This document shows, one piece after another, positions 1 to 9,560 of a DNA stretch of 64,000 nt. The translations under genes and the position numbers were made by a program. The notes below the pieces were generated by a model. The model searched no databases. It was not told where the DNA came from and saw only the letters and a list, made by a program, of their open reading frames with translations. The DNA comes from Fictibacillus phosphorivorans (GTDB lineage Bacteria > Bacillota > Bacilli > Bacillales > Fictibacillaceae): assembly GCF_023715845.1 (NCBI RefSeq), contig NZ_JAMBOR010000019.1, forward strand, positions 1 through 64,000. The letters are read 5' to 3'. Within the stretch, counting starts at the first letter, position 1. The number at the start of each line of letters is the position of its first letter.

Positions 1-44
1 AGAGTTACTTGGTGACGTCCTTCAGTAGTATGCTTAGATAACAT
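1..44 (-). CDS. Start of an unidentified gene, cut by the window edge
   Basis: An ATG at 44 opens a minus-strand frame reading MLSKHTTEGRHQVT before it leaves the window. A purine-rich ribosome site (GAGGGGAGAA) lies just upstream. Only about 14 codons are visible, so no function can be given. It is the gene downstream of the VOC-family gene, from which it is separated by two hairpins. Confidence 0.5.
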   Translation of the reverse strand, partial: MLSKHTTEGRHQVT

Positions 45-87
45 GTATATTTCTCCCCTCAAACATTATCTACTTTAATTGTACAAT

Positions 88-154
88 AAAAAAAGCTTGT
101 AGACATGACTTTGTCTACAAGCTGAGAAGATCGACTAGTTAAAGTCGATCTTCT
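88..154 (-). terminator. Two consecutive hairpins, the second a rho-independent terminator
   Basis: Just beyond the VOC stop codon is a 12-bp stem (125-136 with 143-154). It is followed by a second 12-bp stem (94-105 with 112-123), which on the minus strand runs into a T tract (88-94). The second hairpin is a good intrinsic terminator; the first may be processing or insulation. Confidence 0.8.
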
Positions 155-155
155 T

Positions 156-581
156 TCAGGTACTACTTTCTTTATTTTTCTCAGGGTAATCACATAGTTC
201 AATAATTTGCCCTTGTGAATGAACAGGATTCATATAGATCAATCTTCGACCATAAGGATTGATACGATATGTATCTTTTAAAAAGGTGTATCCTTTTTTC
301 TCAAAGTCTTCAATTGTCTTCATTAGATCATCTACTGCATAAGCTAAATGATGAACACCCTTCCCATTCTGCCTGATAAAACGTTCAATCGGAGAAGTTC
401 TACTCGTAGGTTCCAACAGCTCAATAACCTGGTTTTCCATTTCAATCACGGCAATATGCGTTTCGACTCCAGGCTTCTCACTCGTATAGCGTTCCGTAAG
501 TTTCCCACCTAAGACCGTTGTATAAAATTCAATCGCCTCATCGATCCTTCTAACGGCAATGCCCGTATGATCAAGCCGCAT
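156..581 (-). CDS. VOC (glyoxalase-fold) protein, methylmalonyl-CoA epimerase-like
   Basis: This is a single-domain vicinal oxygen chelate protein of about 141 residues. It opens with MRLDHTGIAV, has a central GVHHLAYAVDD and ends near QIIELCDYP. These supply the two His and one Glu expected to bind the catalytic metal. The layout is that of methylmalonyl-CoA epimerase and related VOC isomerases, which epimerise an acyl-CoA alpha carbon. The ATG at 581 is chosen over the GTG at 599 because the sequence before it (AGAGGTG) is a ribosome site and the upstream codons lie in it. No methylmalonyl-CoA mutase is nearby, so the substrate is uncertain; a glyoxalase-like role is the alternative. Confidence 0.8.
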   Translation of the reverse strand: MRLDHTGIAVRRIDEAIEFYTTVLGGKLTERYTSEKPGVETHIAVIEMENQVIELLEPTSRTSPIERFIRQNGKGVHHLAYAVDDLMKTIEDFEKKGYTFLKDTYRINPYGRRLIYMNPVHSQGQIIELCDYPEKNKESST

Positions 582-636
582 TACATTCACCTCTTCCACT
601 TGTTGAGTAGAATTATAAAGATTTAATCTCTTTTTC

Positions 637-673
637 GCAAAAAGGGTGATTCTTCAAAAGAGAATCACCCTTT
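637..673 (-). terminator. Terminator of the sigma/anti-sigma operon
   Basis: A 13-bp perfect stem (641-653 with 661-673) is followed on the minus strand by a short T run. It lies 6 bases past the restored stop codon of the anti-sigma gene, which supports 679 as the original gene end. Confidence 0.75.
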
Positions 674-678
674 AAATT

Positions 679-1770
679 TTATTTTATTCTTATTTTTTCC
701 TTGCCCTGAACCCAGTCCGGATAATAACTCAGCTTTAGTTTAATCGGCTCTTTACGTGTATAAAGAGCTGGAACAATCTACAATCACAAACAAATCATCT
801 TTATGAACAGCTTGAGCTTTATTTAAAAGGAGATACAACTCTTTCGGCTCATGAAAATAATTACTCTGTAAGTAGATTTCTTGTTTTTCATTATATGAAC
901 CAGTTCCTGTTATACCATTCGTAATCTTACCCCAAACCTCACCTTTTTCGTCAATAATTCGTAAATCCTCAAGATGGAGAATCTGTTTGTTGTAACTTGG
1001 ATCTGCTTCTAGATACACAGCTATTCTTAGAGGATAAACGATTACTTTCTCAACATTAATCTTTTGGCCTTCTAATTCCATCGTTTTATTGATGGGATAT
1101 ACTTTTTTCTTTTTAAAGTCTTTTAACGTAATCGGCAAAGAGAATTTTTCTCCACTTACTTCAATATCAACCATATATTCTTTTGTAGTTAACGGCTTTT
1201 CAAAGAAATACTCAATCTCTCCACTATATGAAATGTTGACCTTTCTTTGATTCATGTGGAGCACCATAAGAAATTGTTGCCTCGTCAAGGACAGTTCCAT
1301 CTGTAGCTTTGATCTTTACCTGATCAATCTGCAAAGATTTCTGCTTTTCTTCAGAGTGGAGAGTAGTATAGAACAATTCCCATTTCATCTGCTATTGTTC
1401 CATCCAAAGTAACTTTCAAACCATTTTTTACTTCAGAAGAAACACCTAGTTCCTGATAATATTTATTTTCAACTGCAGCCATTCTTCCCTTATCCTGCCT
1501 GATGAGGTCGACGATTTTTTCCATACCAGGAATCTCAGCGATATAGTTTGCAAACACTGGAGAAATTCGAATCGATGAGAATAATCCAATGAATAAAAGA
1601 GCGGCTGCTATAAAACTATAAAAACTTTTTCTCTTTCTTTTAGATTTTCGTTCTCCTTTAGCTTTATTAAAACCTGTCAAAATAGCCTGATCTAAATTTT
1701 CAAGGGATAAAGGAACATGGTCATATTCCTTTTTAAAGTCGTTCAATTGCTCCTCTTTTCTTTTAAACAT
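679..1770 (-). pseudogene. Broken DUF4179 anti-sigma factor
   Basis: The N-terminal part is intact: a basic cytoplasmic segment, then a transmembrane helix (FIAAALLFIGLF), then the DUF4179 start (VTLDGTIADEMGIVLYY). The frame is lost near 1340. The next frame resumes with homology-like sequence (EEKQKSLQIDQVKI, then TVLDEATISYG), shifts again near 1240, and again near 770, after which the usual tail ALYTRKEPIKLKLSYYPDW reads to a stop at 679. Each step is a +1 or -2 indel. The natural start is the ATG at 1770, which overlaps the sigma stop codon. The intact protein would bind the sigma factor encoded just upstream and hold it at the membrane. As read here neither long product is functional. 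Confidence 0.8.
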
Positions 1771-2283
1771 TGAGGTTATCCCCTTTCTCTTCAAGTTTTT
1801 CTCTTAGTGCTTTCAATGCTTTGTTTAGCCAAGTCTTAACTGTTCCTTCTGGACATTCCATGGTCCCAGCAATATCTTTTATCTTCAAGTCATGAAAGTA
1901 TTTTAAAGTAAGTATTTCACGGGACCGTTCGTCTAGCCCAAGCATCGCATCCCGGAGTTCCATCTCCGAGTGATCCTCTTTCATCCCAATGGATTTCAAC
2001 AATGTTTCATTATTAACAACTCGTTTTTGCTTTTTAAGTTGGTCATTGCAATAGTTGATCATAATTCGAATCAGCCAAGTTTGAAATAAGTTGGTTCTTT
2101 AACTTTCCGAATTCCTTTATAAGCACGGTATGTTACTTCTTGTATCGCCTCAAGAGCTTCTTCCTCATTTCGTAAAAAGGAGAGCGCTGTTTTATATAGA
2201 TCCACTTTATATATGTGAATAAGCTGCAAAAAAGCATCATCGTTCCCTTTAACTGCTTTTCTCACTAACTGTTCTGTCTCCAA
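1763..2283 (-). pseudogene. Frameshifted ECF sigma factor
   Basis: The first frame, from a TTG at 2283 behind GGAGGCG, encodes sigma region 2 (ETEQLVRKAVKGNDDAF, DLYKTALSFLRNEEEALEAI) and stops after PTYFKLG. The second frame takes up at once with WLIRIMINYCNDQLKKQ and region 4 (SREILTLKYFHDLKIKDIA, GTVKTWLNKALKALREKL). Restoring one A in the run near 2085 gives FKTWLIRI and a normal ~173-residue ECF sigma. Region 4 overlaps the start of the anti-sigma gene, the standard arrangement. A sequencing error in an A run is possible here, but the neighbouring gene has three more breaks. Confidence 0.85.
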
Positions 2284-2435
2284 CTTTTCGCCTCCTAACC
2301 CCTTACCTATATATTAGACTCTGGAAAATGGAAAAAGTTTTAGAAAACATAAAATAATTTATTAAGGTTTTAGCTTGTTACTAAAAAAATGATATGATGA
2401 TCAATAGAAATAAAACCATGCCATGGAGGATTACA

Positions 2436-2828
2436 TTGAAAAAGTTAGTAAAAGTAGTAGCCGCTGTTATCGAAAATGAAAACAATGAAATCTTATGTGC
2501 TCTAAGATCGCCTAAAATGTTAATCCCGAATATGTGGGAGTTTCCTGGTGGAAAAGTTGAACCCGGTGAGGATTTATTTTCTGCCCTAAAAAGAGAAATT
2601 AATGAAGAATTAGGATGTTCCATTGAAACCATTGATCTCTTTAATGAACATACTCACGAATATGAGACATTTAATATTAATCTCATTGCGATTAAGAGCA
2701 AAATAACCAAAGGGATTCCTAAAGCCAATGAACACTCTAAATTAATATGGCTAAAAAGAGAAAATCTTTCGGCATTAAAATGGGCTCCTGCAGACATTCC
2801 AGCTGTTGAGCAACTAATGAACGAATAA
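2436..2828 (+). CDS. Nudix hydrolase, MutT-like (8-oxo-dGTP diphosphatase type)
   Basis: A compact Nudix protein of ~130 residues with the full Nudix box: Gly at GGKVEPGE, then REINEELG supplying the metal-binding Glu residues. The N-terminus (KKLVKVVAAVIENENNEIL) and a MWEFPGGK segment are typical of MutT enzymes, which hydrolyse oxidised or other non-canonical NTPs to the monophosphate. The start is a TTG at 2436, five bases after GGAGGA; the upstream ATGs lack a ribosome site. The gene is convergent with the PLD-helicase gene, sharing a terminator. Substrate specificity cannot be read from sequence alone. Confidence 0.85.
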   Translation: MKKLVKVVAAVIENENNEILCALRSPKMLIPNMWEFPGGKVEPGEDLFSALKREINEELGCSIETIDLFNEHTHEYETFNINLIAIKSKITKGIPKANEHSKLIWLKRENLSALKWAPADIPAVEQLMNE

Positions 2829-2862
2829 AAGTCTAGACTTCAAACAAGAAGTCTAGACTTTT
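2829..2862. terminator. Shared bidirectional terminator with a stop codon inside the hairpin
   Basis: Two copies of the self-complementary 12-mer AAGTCTAGACTT (2829-2840 and 2849-2860) form a hairpin with T runs on either strand. The mutT stop codon ends at 2828, and the stop codon of the opposing helicase gene (2853-2855) is part of the stem. Confidence 0.75.
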
Positions 2863-5660
2863 ATTATGAATTCATTATATAAACTTGCTGGAACTTCATT
2901 CTCAAGCTTAATTTTAACAGTTATCGGTTTTTCACCCTCATAAGCAACTGAGTCTCCTTTACCGATATAAATAAAAGGTTCTGTTTTCCCATCAATTTTC
3001 CCAAACTTACGCACAAAAAGATGTAAATGGACACCTCTTTGTTTATTATGAATGATATTTTGTCCTCTTTCAGAGTGCTGCGTAGTACTATTTACAGATT
3101 GCCACTGAAGATACTGTTCGCTCAGGAATTTATCCTGATAATTTATACTCTCTTTAATGTCTTCCTCTTTATGTAAATCAATAAAAAGAAAGTATTCCTT
3201 ACCATTGGCTAGTAAACCCGAGCCTCTAAAAGAGCTATGAGTTTTTCTGTAATTCGAAAGAAATGCAGCATCCATCATCTGATACTGCTCATATAGTTTA
3301 AAATGCGGTACCCCATAATATTCTTTTTTGTATTCCTTTTCGTATCTAAAGATTCCATATGTCACAATATCTTCTACAAATTTTCTGTATTCACTATTCT
3401 CCAGAACTCTTTTATACAAATCTGTTTTAAAAAGTTTATTGTCTACTAAAACAAATAACCGAGGCTTACTTTTCTTCTGACCACTATCAAAATATTTATG
3501 ATCCAAACATTCAAAAGCATGCAATATACTGTCTTTATCTACATTTTTAATTAACTTTAAGATTTCATTTTTTGCTTCGTTTATACCAATAGACTCATGT
3601 TCTAATAAAAAGTTAATAATGACAAACTCATAGATCCTCTTAAGTGGCAGATGACTAGACAATTCTTTTATAGTGGCTTCAAAATGATCGCCTAACAAAA
3701 GGGTTTTTAGCTTTTCATCCTTTTCTACTTTAGCTACAAAATGCAAATAAGATTTCTCTCTATTTATAAATTTTATAGGATCAGGAGCTCCATCAAATTT
3801 AAGGTAATCCAACAGAAGGTATGGGATATGCCCTTGATTTAACTTCTTGAATTCAAAGTATTCTTCTTTTAGGTATTTCATAGAGTTGAAATTTTCATTA
3901 TCGATTTGCTCTAGTATTCTTTCTTGCGATATTTTGTCCATGTGGATATGTGTGCAACCTGGGATATTCGCGAAACCCGTGACTATCGCAATCTTCAAAC
4001 TCTCTTTATCGTAATAACGACTACCATTGAGAGCTAAAGCGATTAAGAATGTTTTATTATGGTTCCCTATGAAATCTAATACGGTAAGAAAACTTTTAGT
4101 AGCATGTTTTCTTAGTCCTCTTCCTAATTGTTGAATAAAAACAATAGGTGAATTTGTTGGTCTTAACATGAGGACAGAATTGACAGAAGGTATATCAACT
4201 CCTTCATTGAAAATATCCACTGTAAATATAAATTCTAATTTGTCGGAGTCGTCTTCTAATCTATTAATATACATTTCTCGTTGAGATGGAGAATGCTCTC
4301 CAAATAAACATACACTGTTGTAACCTCTTTTATTAAACTCTGTCGCCATGTATTGTGCATGTTCTATACTTGCACAGAAACCTAAGCACTTTCTTTTATC
4401 ACCATCATGACCATAAAACTCCATCTTTTCTATTATAAAATCCACACGTTCGTTTATTTTTAATCTTTTCGTGATCTCTGCTATATCATCAATATGAACA
4501 TCACTAAGATCAATACTTTCAATATCAGTGATCCCAAAGTAATGAAAGGGAGTGACAAGATCATCTTCTAAAGCTTCATGTAGTCTCACTTCTAAAGCTA
4601 CGTTATTATCAAATAGATCAAAAACATTCCCACTATTTGTCCTCTCAGGAGTAGCTGTCATTCCCAAAGTAAAATTAGGGTTAAAATAATTTAATACTTC
4701 TCGATAAGATGGACTAATAGCATGGTGTGCTTCATCAATAATCATATACTCAAATTCATTTCTATCGAATTCTTGGTAACATTTTGATAGGGTTTGTATT
4801 GTAGCAAAAATGTAATCAGCATTTTTCTGTTTGGAATTCCCCGTTAACAAACCAAATCTTAGACCTTCATTAGGTAAAAGTGTTTCGAATGTATCTTTTG
4901 CTTTCTTAAGGATTTCTTCTCTATGAACGATAAATAACAACCTCTTAGGTCTATTACGTTTTACATCAAAAGCTGACATATACGTTTTACCCGTTCCTGT
5001 AGCAGCGATCACGAGTGCTTTCTTCTCATTAAAATGTCGGAGTCTTTCTAGATTTTCTACTGCACGTTTCTGCATCCTATTAGGGACAAAATAACCTTTA
5101 TGTTCATAAATGACTTGTTGAAATGGTGTTTTCTTAACACTCTTTAAGAATGCTTCATAATCTTGAATAAAATCCTCATTAGCTTCAGCACTTGATTCCC
5201 ATAATGCATTGTATTCTTTTAATACTTTTTTTATAAAATTAGCATCCTCTTTAGCGATAACTTCAACATTCCATTCTATATTGCTTTTGAGCGCACTTTG
5301 AGTGATATTTGATGAACCAATAATAACTTTGAATGAATCTTTGTATTCAAATATATAAGCCTTTGTATGAAACCCTACATCTTTATCTGTAACAAAAACT
5401 TTTAGTTCGACGTTATCAAATTCTTTCATTTTTTCTAACGCTTTTGCATCTGTAAAGTTCAGGTAAGTTGAAGTGATAATCTTACCTTTCACTCCCTTTT
5501 CTCGTGCTTCTTTTAATGGATCAAGCAAAAGTTGAAGCCCGCTAAAATTCACAAAAGCCACACTAAAATAAAACGAGATACACTCATTCATTGAATGAAT
5601 AAGTTCCCCAAGTAAGTTTTCTTTATCTGAGTTGACGATTAACTTCTTCTCAAAGTCCAT
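2853..5660 (-). CDS. PLD-nuclease / SF2 helicase / DUF3427 protein
   Basis: A 935-residue three-part protein. Residues ~20-170 are a phospholipase-D-like domain with the HxK motif (FHTKAYIFE) and a GSSNIT element; only one HKD motif is seen, so activity would need dimerisation. Residues ~200-560 are a superfamily 2 helicase: Walker A ATGTGKT, DEAH box IIDEAHHAIS, GMTATPER, and motif VI QQLGRGLRKH. The last ~300 residues match the DUF3427 layout (FKLYEQYQMMDAAFLSNYRK, GVHLHLFVRKFG, FIYIGKGD). The start ATG follows AGGGG. Such proteins often sit in accessory or defence-associated DNA, and a nucleic-acid-attacking role is likely; the exact task is not established. It faces a mutT gene. Confidence 0.85.
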   Translation of the reverse strand: MDFEKKLIVNSDKENLLGELIHSMNECISFYFSVAFVNFSGLQLLLDPLKEAREKGVKGKIITSTYLNFTDAKALEKMKEFDNVELKVFVTDKDVGFHTKAYIFEYKDSFKVIIGSSNITQSALKSNIEWNVEVIAKEDANFIKKVLKEYNALWESSAEANEDFIQDYEAFLKSVKKTPFQQVIYEHKGYFVPNRMQKRAVENLERLRHFNEKKALVIAATGTGKTYMSAFDVKRNRPKRLLFIVHREEILKKAKDTFETLLPNEGLRFGLLTGNSKQKNADYIFATIQTLSKCYQEFDRNEFEYMIIDEAHHAISPSYREVLNYFNPNFTLGMTATPERTNSGNVFDLFDNNVALEVRLHEALEDDLVTPFHYFGITDIESIDLSDVHIDDIAEITKRLKINERVDFIIEKMEFYGHDGDKRKCLGFCASIEHAQYMATEFNKRGYNSVCLFGEHSPSQREMYINRLEDDSDKLEFIFTVDIFNEGVDIPSVNSVLMLRPTNSPIVFIQQLGRGLRKHATKSFLTVLDFIGNHNKTFLIALALNGSRYYDKESLKIAIVTGFANIPGCTHIHMDKISQERILEQIDNENFNSMKYLKEEYFEFKKLNQGHIPYLLLDYLKFDGAPDPIKFINREKSYLHFVAKVEKDEKLKTLLLGDHFEATIKELSSHLPLKRIYEFVIINFLLEHESIGINEAKNEILKLIKNVDKDSILHAFECLDHKYFDSGQKKSKPRLFVLVDNKLFKTDLYKRVLENSEYRKFVEDIVTYGIFRYEKEYKKEYYGVPHFKLYEQYQMMDAAFLSNYRKTHSSFRGSGLLANGKEYFLFIDLHKEEDIKESINYQDKFLSEQYLQWQSVNSTTQHSERGQNIIHNKQRGVHLHLFVRKFGKIDGKTEPFIYIGKGDSVAYEGEKPITVKIKLENEVPASLYNEFIIKV

Positions 5661-5761
5661 AATAATCCCCTAATACCAAAATTTTCTTTCTGTTACTTAG
5701 AAATACTACTATAAGCAGCTTTTAATAAAAAGATCATAATCTTAGTTAAAGTGCTTTTTTC

Positions 5762-5793
5762 AAAAAAAAGAACTCATTAATGAGTCCTTTTTT
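5762..5793 (-). terminator. Terminator of the L,D-transpeptidase gene
   Basis: An 18-base near-palindrome (5770-5787) has A/T tracts on both sides and reads as an intrinsic terminator on either strand. It lies 15 bases past the L,D-transpeptidase stop codon. Confidence 0.8.
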
Positions 5794-5807
5794 AAACACT
5801 TGTTTAA

Positions 5808-6554
5808 TTAAAACATCCCCAACGCCTTCTTTGTGGCTGGTCCTACAATCCCATCCACTTTTAATTTTTTTGCCTTCTGAAACTTCCGAACGGCTGCGTC
5901 TGTATTTTTCCCAAAGATACCATCAATGCCTTTTGTGCTGTATCCTAATTGCGTTAATCTTCGTTGCAGCTCCATGACTTCGGCTCCGCGGCTTCCTTTT
6001 TTCAGATTCACGGTTGAGGCTACTGGCACTGTTTGAGCGTTAGTAATTTTATATCCATTCGCTGCTGCTATTGTTGGAAGTGTCTTGCTTGAAGTAGTGA
6101 TAACGACTGGTGTATTCACTGGAATTCTGGCGTAAAGCCATTGCACATCGTTGTTATACATGCGGATACATCCTGCACTGACATATTTTCCAATGGAACT
6201 TGCATTATTGTTTCCATGAATCGCATAGGTTGTTCCCCAAGTCCCTCTTGCATTTAGCCCGAGCCATCGGTTGCCTAGCGGGTTTCGGGGATCTCCACCC
6301 GGTATTTTCCCTGTATAATAAGGCCGATTTAAAATCTTGTTTACAATTTTAAATTTCCCTTCTGGTGTGTAGGAGGGTAGTTTACCTGTCGCAACTTTGA
6401 ACACTTTCGATAATTTATTATTCTCGAAATACGCTAATTGGTTTGTAGATTTATTGATCACGATAAAGGACGAAGATGCTGCATGGGCCGGTTGCACGAA
6501 AAAGAACATAAAGCAAAACATGAGTAACCCGATCATTAATTTTTTCGTTTTCAT
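5808..6554 (-). CDS. L,D-transpeptidase with C-terminal peptidoglycan-binding domain
   Basis: A 248-residue secreted enzyme. It has a signal peptide with the cleavage signal around PAHAASS, a YkuD domain with the catalytic motif SAGCIRM and the preceding His in AIHGNNN, then a PG_binding_1 domain (GSRGAEVMELQRRL, GIDGIFGKNTDAAV). It would cross-link or modify peptidoglycan stem peptides outside the membrane, as in the B. subtilis YkuD family found in vegetative or spore wall. The domain order, catalytic first and binding last, is a common variant. The ATG at 6554 follows a GGAG-type ribosome site. No operon partner is present. Confidence 0.92.
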   Translation of the reverse strand: MKTKKLMIGLLMFCFMFFFVQPAHAASSSFIVINKSTNQLAYFENNKLSKVFKVATGKLPSYTPEGKFKIVNKILNRPYYTGKIPGGDPRNPLGNRWLGLNARGTWGTTYAIHGNNNASSIGKYVSAGCIRMYNNDVQWLYARIPVNTPVVITTSSKTLPTIAAANGYKITNAQTVPVASTVNLKKGSRGAEVMELQRRLTQLGYSTKGIDGIFGKNTDAAVRKFQKAKKLKVDGIVGPATKKALGMF

Positions 6555-6751
6555 TCTTTCTCTCCTATTCCTTATTGAAATAACAAATCCTCATATTCTA
6601 TGCGAGGGAACAGGAGATGCATTACTGTTTTGTAAAAAAAATTAATCAAAAAAACATGAATATTCGGGGTAACCCATGAATAGACTGATAGGTTATATTT
6701 AATTTAAGAATGAATAGCTAAAGGAATGAGTATACTTGCGCAAACTAAATC

Positions 6752-7268
6752 ATGAAAAACAAAAAAGAAGTGACGATACGGGAAGCAAATAAAGAAGATG
6801 CCCAATGCATTATCGACTTTTACAACGTGGTTGGTGGTTAAACAGATTTCCTTTCTTTCGGAGCAAACGAATTTAAGCGGGATTTAGGAGAGTATGAAAA
6901 CCACATTACAGAAACCTAAATGAGCCAAATTCTATTATGTTGCTGGCCCTCATAAATTCTGAAATCATCGGTATCGCCACCATTCATTCCTCACAAAAAG
7001 AACGAATTAAACATGTTGGAACACTAGGGATCGTCATTTCTAAAAAGTATACGGGTTTGGGATTAGGCAAGTACTAATGAACGACCTCATCGGATGGGCT
7101 AAACAAAATGGCGTGACCAAAAAGATCAGTCTCGTCACCAATGAAACCAATACCGTTGCGATCGAGCTTTATAAAGCGTTGGAGTTTGTGGTGGAAGGAG
7201 TACTGAAAAAAGACAATTTTATTAGAGGTGAATATCGAAACACGGTAATGATGGGGTTATTACTTTAA
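6752..7268 (+). pseudogene. Decayed GNAT N-acetyltransferase
   Basis: Joining three frames gives a normal GNAT protein. The start is KEVTIREANKEDAQCIIDFYN, then a TAA where GAA is expected (VVGG*TDFLSFGANEF). A one-base loss near 6917 moves the frame to NEPNSIMLLALINSEIIG, followed by the acetyl-CoA loop region SKKYTGLGLGK. A second one-base loss near 7071 leads to the tail ending YRNTVMMGLLL. With one nonsense and two frameshift lesions it is not expressed as an enzyme. A good terminator follows the stop. Confidence 0.85.
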
Positions 7269-7281
7269 GGATTTATAAGTG

Positions 7282-7307
7282 GGCTGATCAACGTCAGCCT
7301 TTTTTTA
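7282..7307 (+). terminator. Terminator of the GNAT pseudogene
   Basis: The stem GGCTGA/TCAGCC with a six-base loop is followed by seven T residues. Confidence 0.8.
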
Positions 7308-7319
7308 ATGAAAAGATCG

Positions 7320-7643
7320 AATAGAGATTTTCACGGTACGTGTTCTTTTATTCTGTTACACGTTCGCGCAAAATGACCCTCGTTTCGCTCAAAATCCTCG
7401 AGTTACGCTCAGAATCGCCGAGCTACGCTCTAAATTCCTAGTCTTCGCTAAGAATGGGCGACTTTTCGCTCAAACTTGCTGGTTTAAGTCTTACTTAGTA
7501 TTTAAAACGGCTTGATAGACAGTCACGTTTGCTTGAACTCATAACCTCATCTAGTTTTGATTCATCAAAACGTCCTTTTTTCTCTTTTTTGATTTAAAAA
7601 AGGGCTTGAACTCAAAAGATTTATAACTTTTGAATCAGCCCCA
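7320..7643 (-). repeat. Dispersed 3' repeat element, copy A
   Basis: Read on the minus strand, this ~320-bp block opens with a hairpin (GGGGCTGATTCAAAAGT...CAAGCCC plus T run, 7643-7598) that terminates telA. It continues with a second stem (GTTTTGAT-GA-ATCAAAAC), the string TATCAAGCCGTTTTAAA, and about six units of a 20-bp repeat headed by GAGCG-type blocks (7366-7480). It closes with CGAACGTGTAACAGAATAAA and ACACGTACCGT. The same parts in the same order occur at 20453-20766 in the opposite orientation. It has no coding potential. Confidence 0.85.
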
Positions 7644-7698
7644 CATTTTTTTATTCAATTGTGAAGTAAACTGCTAAAATCCCTGTATCCATTCACTC

Positions 7699-8874
7699 TT
7701 ATTCCCCTTTAATCTCAAGCAGCTTCTGTCTTAATCCGATCTCCATGGATGCGAGTTCTTCTTCTGCCAGACGGCGCTTCATGCGTCCTTCTTCTTGAAT
7801 GCGAAGCGTTTCTTCGAGTGTAGAGAGCAAGTTTTCCTGGGTTTTCTTTAAAGTTTCAATATCGATTAAGCCGCGCTCATTTTCTTTAGCTGTTTCAATC
7901 GTATTGCTTTTGAGCATCTCTGCATTTTTTAATAAAAGTTCATTCGTTGTTTTAGAAACTTGTTTTTGAGCTTCTACCGCATTACGTTGTCTGATCAATG
8001 TGAGTGCAATCGCTACTTGGTTTTTCCATAGCGGGATCGCAGTCATGATGGACGATTGAATCTTTTCAATAAGTGCCTGGTTCGTATTTTGAATAAGGCG
8101 AATCTGGGGTGCACTTTGAATGGTGATTTCACGGCTTAATTTTAAATCATGGATGCGTTTATCTAAGCGATCAGCAAATTGGACCATGTCGTTTACTTCC
8201 TGGAACTTCATTTGATCATTTGTTTGCTCCGCTACTTTTCTCATTTCAGGGATCGTGACTTGATTCAATTCTTCCAGCTTCAACTCGCCTGCAGCAATAT
8301 ATACATTCAGCGCCTCGAAGTATTCCTTATTGTTTTCATACAATTTCTCCAGCATAACGATATCTGACATCAGTACATTTTTGCTTCCATCCAGTTTTAC
8401 CGAAATGCGGTCAATTTGTGCACCAGTCTTCTGATACTTGGAAAGCACTTCTTGAACAGAACCGGAAATCTTACCAAACATGCGGCCGATCAATGTTGGT
8501 TTATTCGGTTTTAGTTCTTCAGGATTTACATCTTGAAGCTTTCTCATCAAGTCACCAATGATCTCACCGATTTGGCCTGTGTCTTTCCCTTTCACATGTT
8601 CCAGCATCGTGTTAGAAAAGGAATGAAGCTTCGCTTGTGCAGGTGCTCCGTAAGTGATCATTGACTGGTGGTTGCTCGGATCGATCTGCTTAGCTAATTG
8701 ATAAGCCTTTTCTTTATTTTCTTCTGGCAGAACATCAATCAAACGAATCTGTTTGTTTTCCCCTTCTTGCAAGTTTTGTTCCTTCTCTTCACCAAACGGA
8801 TTAGCCAGCAAGTCATCCATCAGGTTGGTTGGTTCATTTGTATGATCAAACAGGGGTGCGTTATTTTCTTTCAT
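7699..8874 (-). CDS. yaaN: TelA/YaaN family (toxic anion resistance) protein
   Basis: A 391-residue soluble, alpha-helical protein with the TelA family signatures: [13 protein letters not shown] near 100, an [14 protein letters not shown] block, and a long coiled-coil C-terminal half ending [11 protein letters not shown]. Members accompany XpaC and are linked to tellurite, colicin and envelope-stress tolerance; the molecular action is unknown. Its start overlaps the xpaC end by 14 bases, so the two are co-translated. An ECF-type promoter lies upstream of the pair. The terminator is supplied by the first hairpin of repeat copy A. Confidence 0.88.
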   Translation of the reverse strand: MKENNAPLFDHTNEPTNLMDDLLANPFGEEKEQNLQEGENKQIRLIDVLPEENKEKAYQLAKQIDPSNHQSMITYGAPAQAKLHSFSNTMLEHVKGKDTGQIGEIIGDLMRKLQDVNPEELKPNKPTLIGRMFGKISGSVQEVLSKYQKTGAQIDRISVKLDGSKNVLMSDIVMLEKLYENNKEYFEALNVYIAAGELKLEELNQVTIPEMRKVAEQTNDQMKFQEVNDMVQFADRLDKRIHDLKLSREITIQSAPQIRLIQNTNQALIEKIQSSIMTAIPLWKNQVAIALTLIRQRNAVEAQKQVSKTTNELLLKNAEMLKSNTIETAKENERGLIDIETLKKTQENLLSTLEETLRIQEEGRMKRRLAEEELASMEIGLRQKLLEIKGE

Positions 8875-9526
8875 TTATATCTCCTGCCTTTTTAATAGAT
8901 TGTGATTCTTTCAATGATTGAATCGAATACTTTGCGACATCGATTTCATAATGAAGATCTTCTATATCATTTGACAAAACCTGGTACAAATCCTTTTCGA
9001 TGTATTCCTTTAACTCATCGAGGGTTCGTTTCGTTTCTACTAAAGATTTGGTAAGTTCCTTTGTTTTTCGAGGCTGTGCTGATAGAAACATATATTTTTC
9101 CGTAAGTTCAACAGCTGAATCCAAATGCGAAAAGTAAAATTGTTCAGCTAGATAAAAACGTCTTGGCTCTTTTTGAGTTAAGCTATATATCTTCCGCACG
9201 ACCCGCACTAGATCCACTCTTTGCTTTAAGGTTGGCAGGTCTCTGACAGAAAGCAGTGCTTTTTGGAGACGATTGATCTTTGGTTTGGCTTCGTCTAAAT
9301 TGTGTCTGATGTATTTATATTCTCGTCTTGATAGTTGATGGCTGTTCAAAAATCGCTGCTTTTGCAGAAGCCCTGTTGCTGTATAGGCGGCAGCTCCACC
9401 TGCCACGGCGATTCCAGATGACATAAGATACGACTGTTCATACGCAATGATACTCGCCAGCCACACTCCTACTGATGATGGGACAGCAACAAACATGCGG
9501 ATAAAAAAAGCTAAAAATCCGTTCAT
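8861..9526 (-). CDS. xpaC: XpaC family membrane protein
   Basis: A 221-residue protein with two N-terminal hydrophobic segments ([23 protein letters not shown] and the following [17 protein letters not shown] region) and a helical cytoplasmic part. The part contains the family's [39 protein letters not shown] and [16 protein letters not shown] blocks. XpaC was named for hydrolysis of 5-bromo-4-chloroindolyl phosphate, but its physiological role is unclear. Partnering with the TelA-like protein, as in the B. subtilis xpaC-yaaN operon, suggests a joint envelope-stress function. The ATG at 9526 follows AGGAG. Confidence 0.88.
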   Translation of the reverse strand: MNGFLAFFIRMFVAVPSSVGVWLASIIAYEQSYLMSSGIAVAGGAAAYTATGLLQKQRFLNSHQLSRREYKYIRHNLDEAKPKINRLQKALLSVRDLPTLKQRVDLVRVVRKIYSLTQKEPRRFYLAEQFYFSHLDSAVELTEKYMFLSAQPRKTKELTKSLVETKRTLDELKEYIEKDLYQVLSNDIEDLHYEIDVAKYSIQSLKESQSIKKAGDINERK

Positions 9527-9560
9527 TGTAATCGACTCCTGACATGAACTCTTTATTAAT

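Noticed and set aside
7366-7480. CRISPR-like array of regularly spaced repeats
   Set aside because: The units are 20 bp with a short degenerate core and no constant repeat of 25-40 bp or unique spacers; no cas genes are present.
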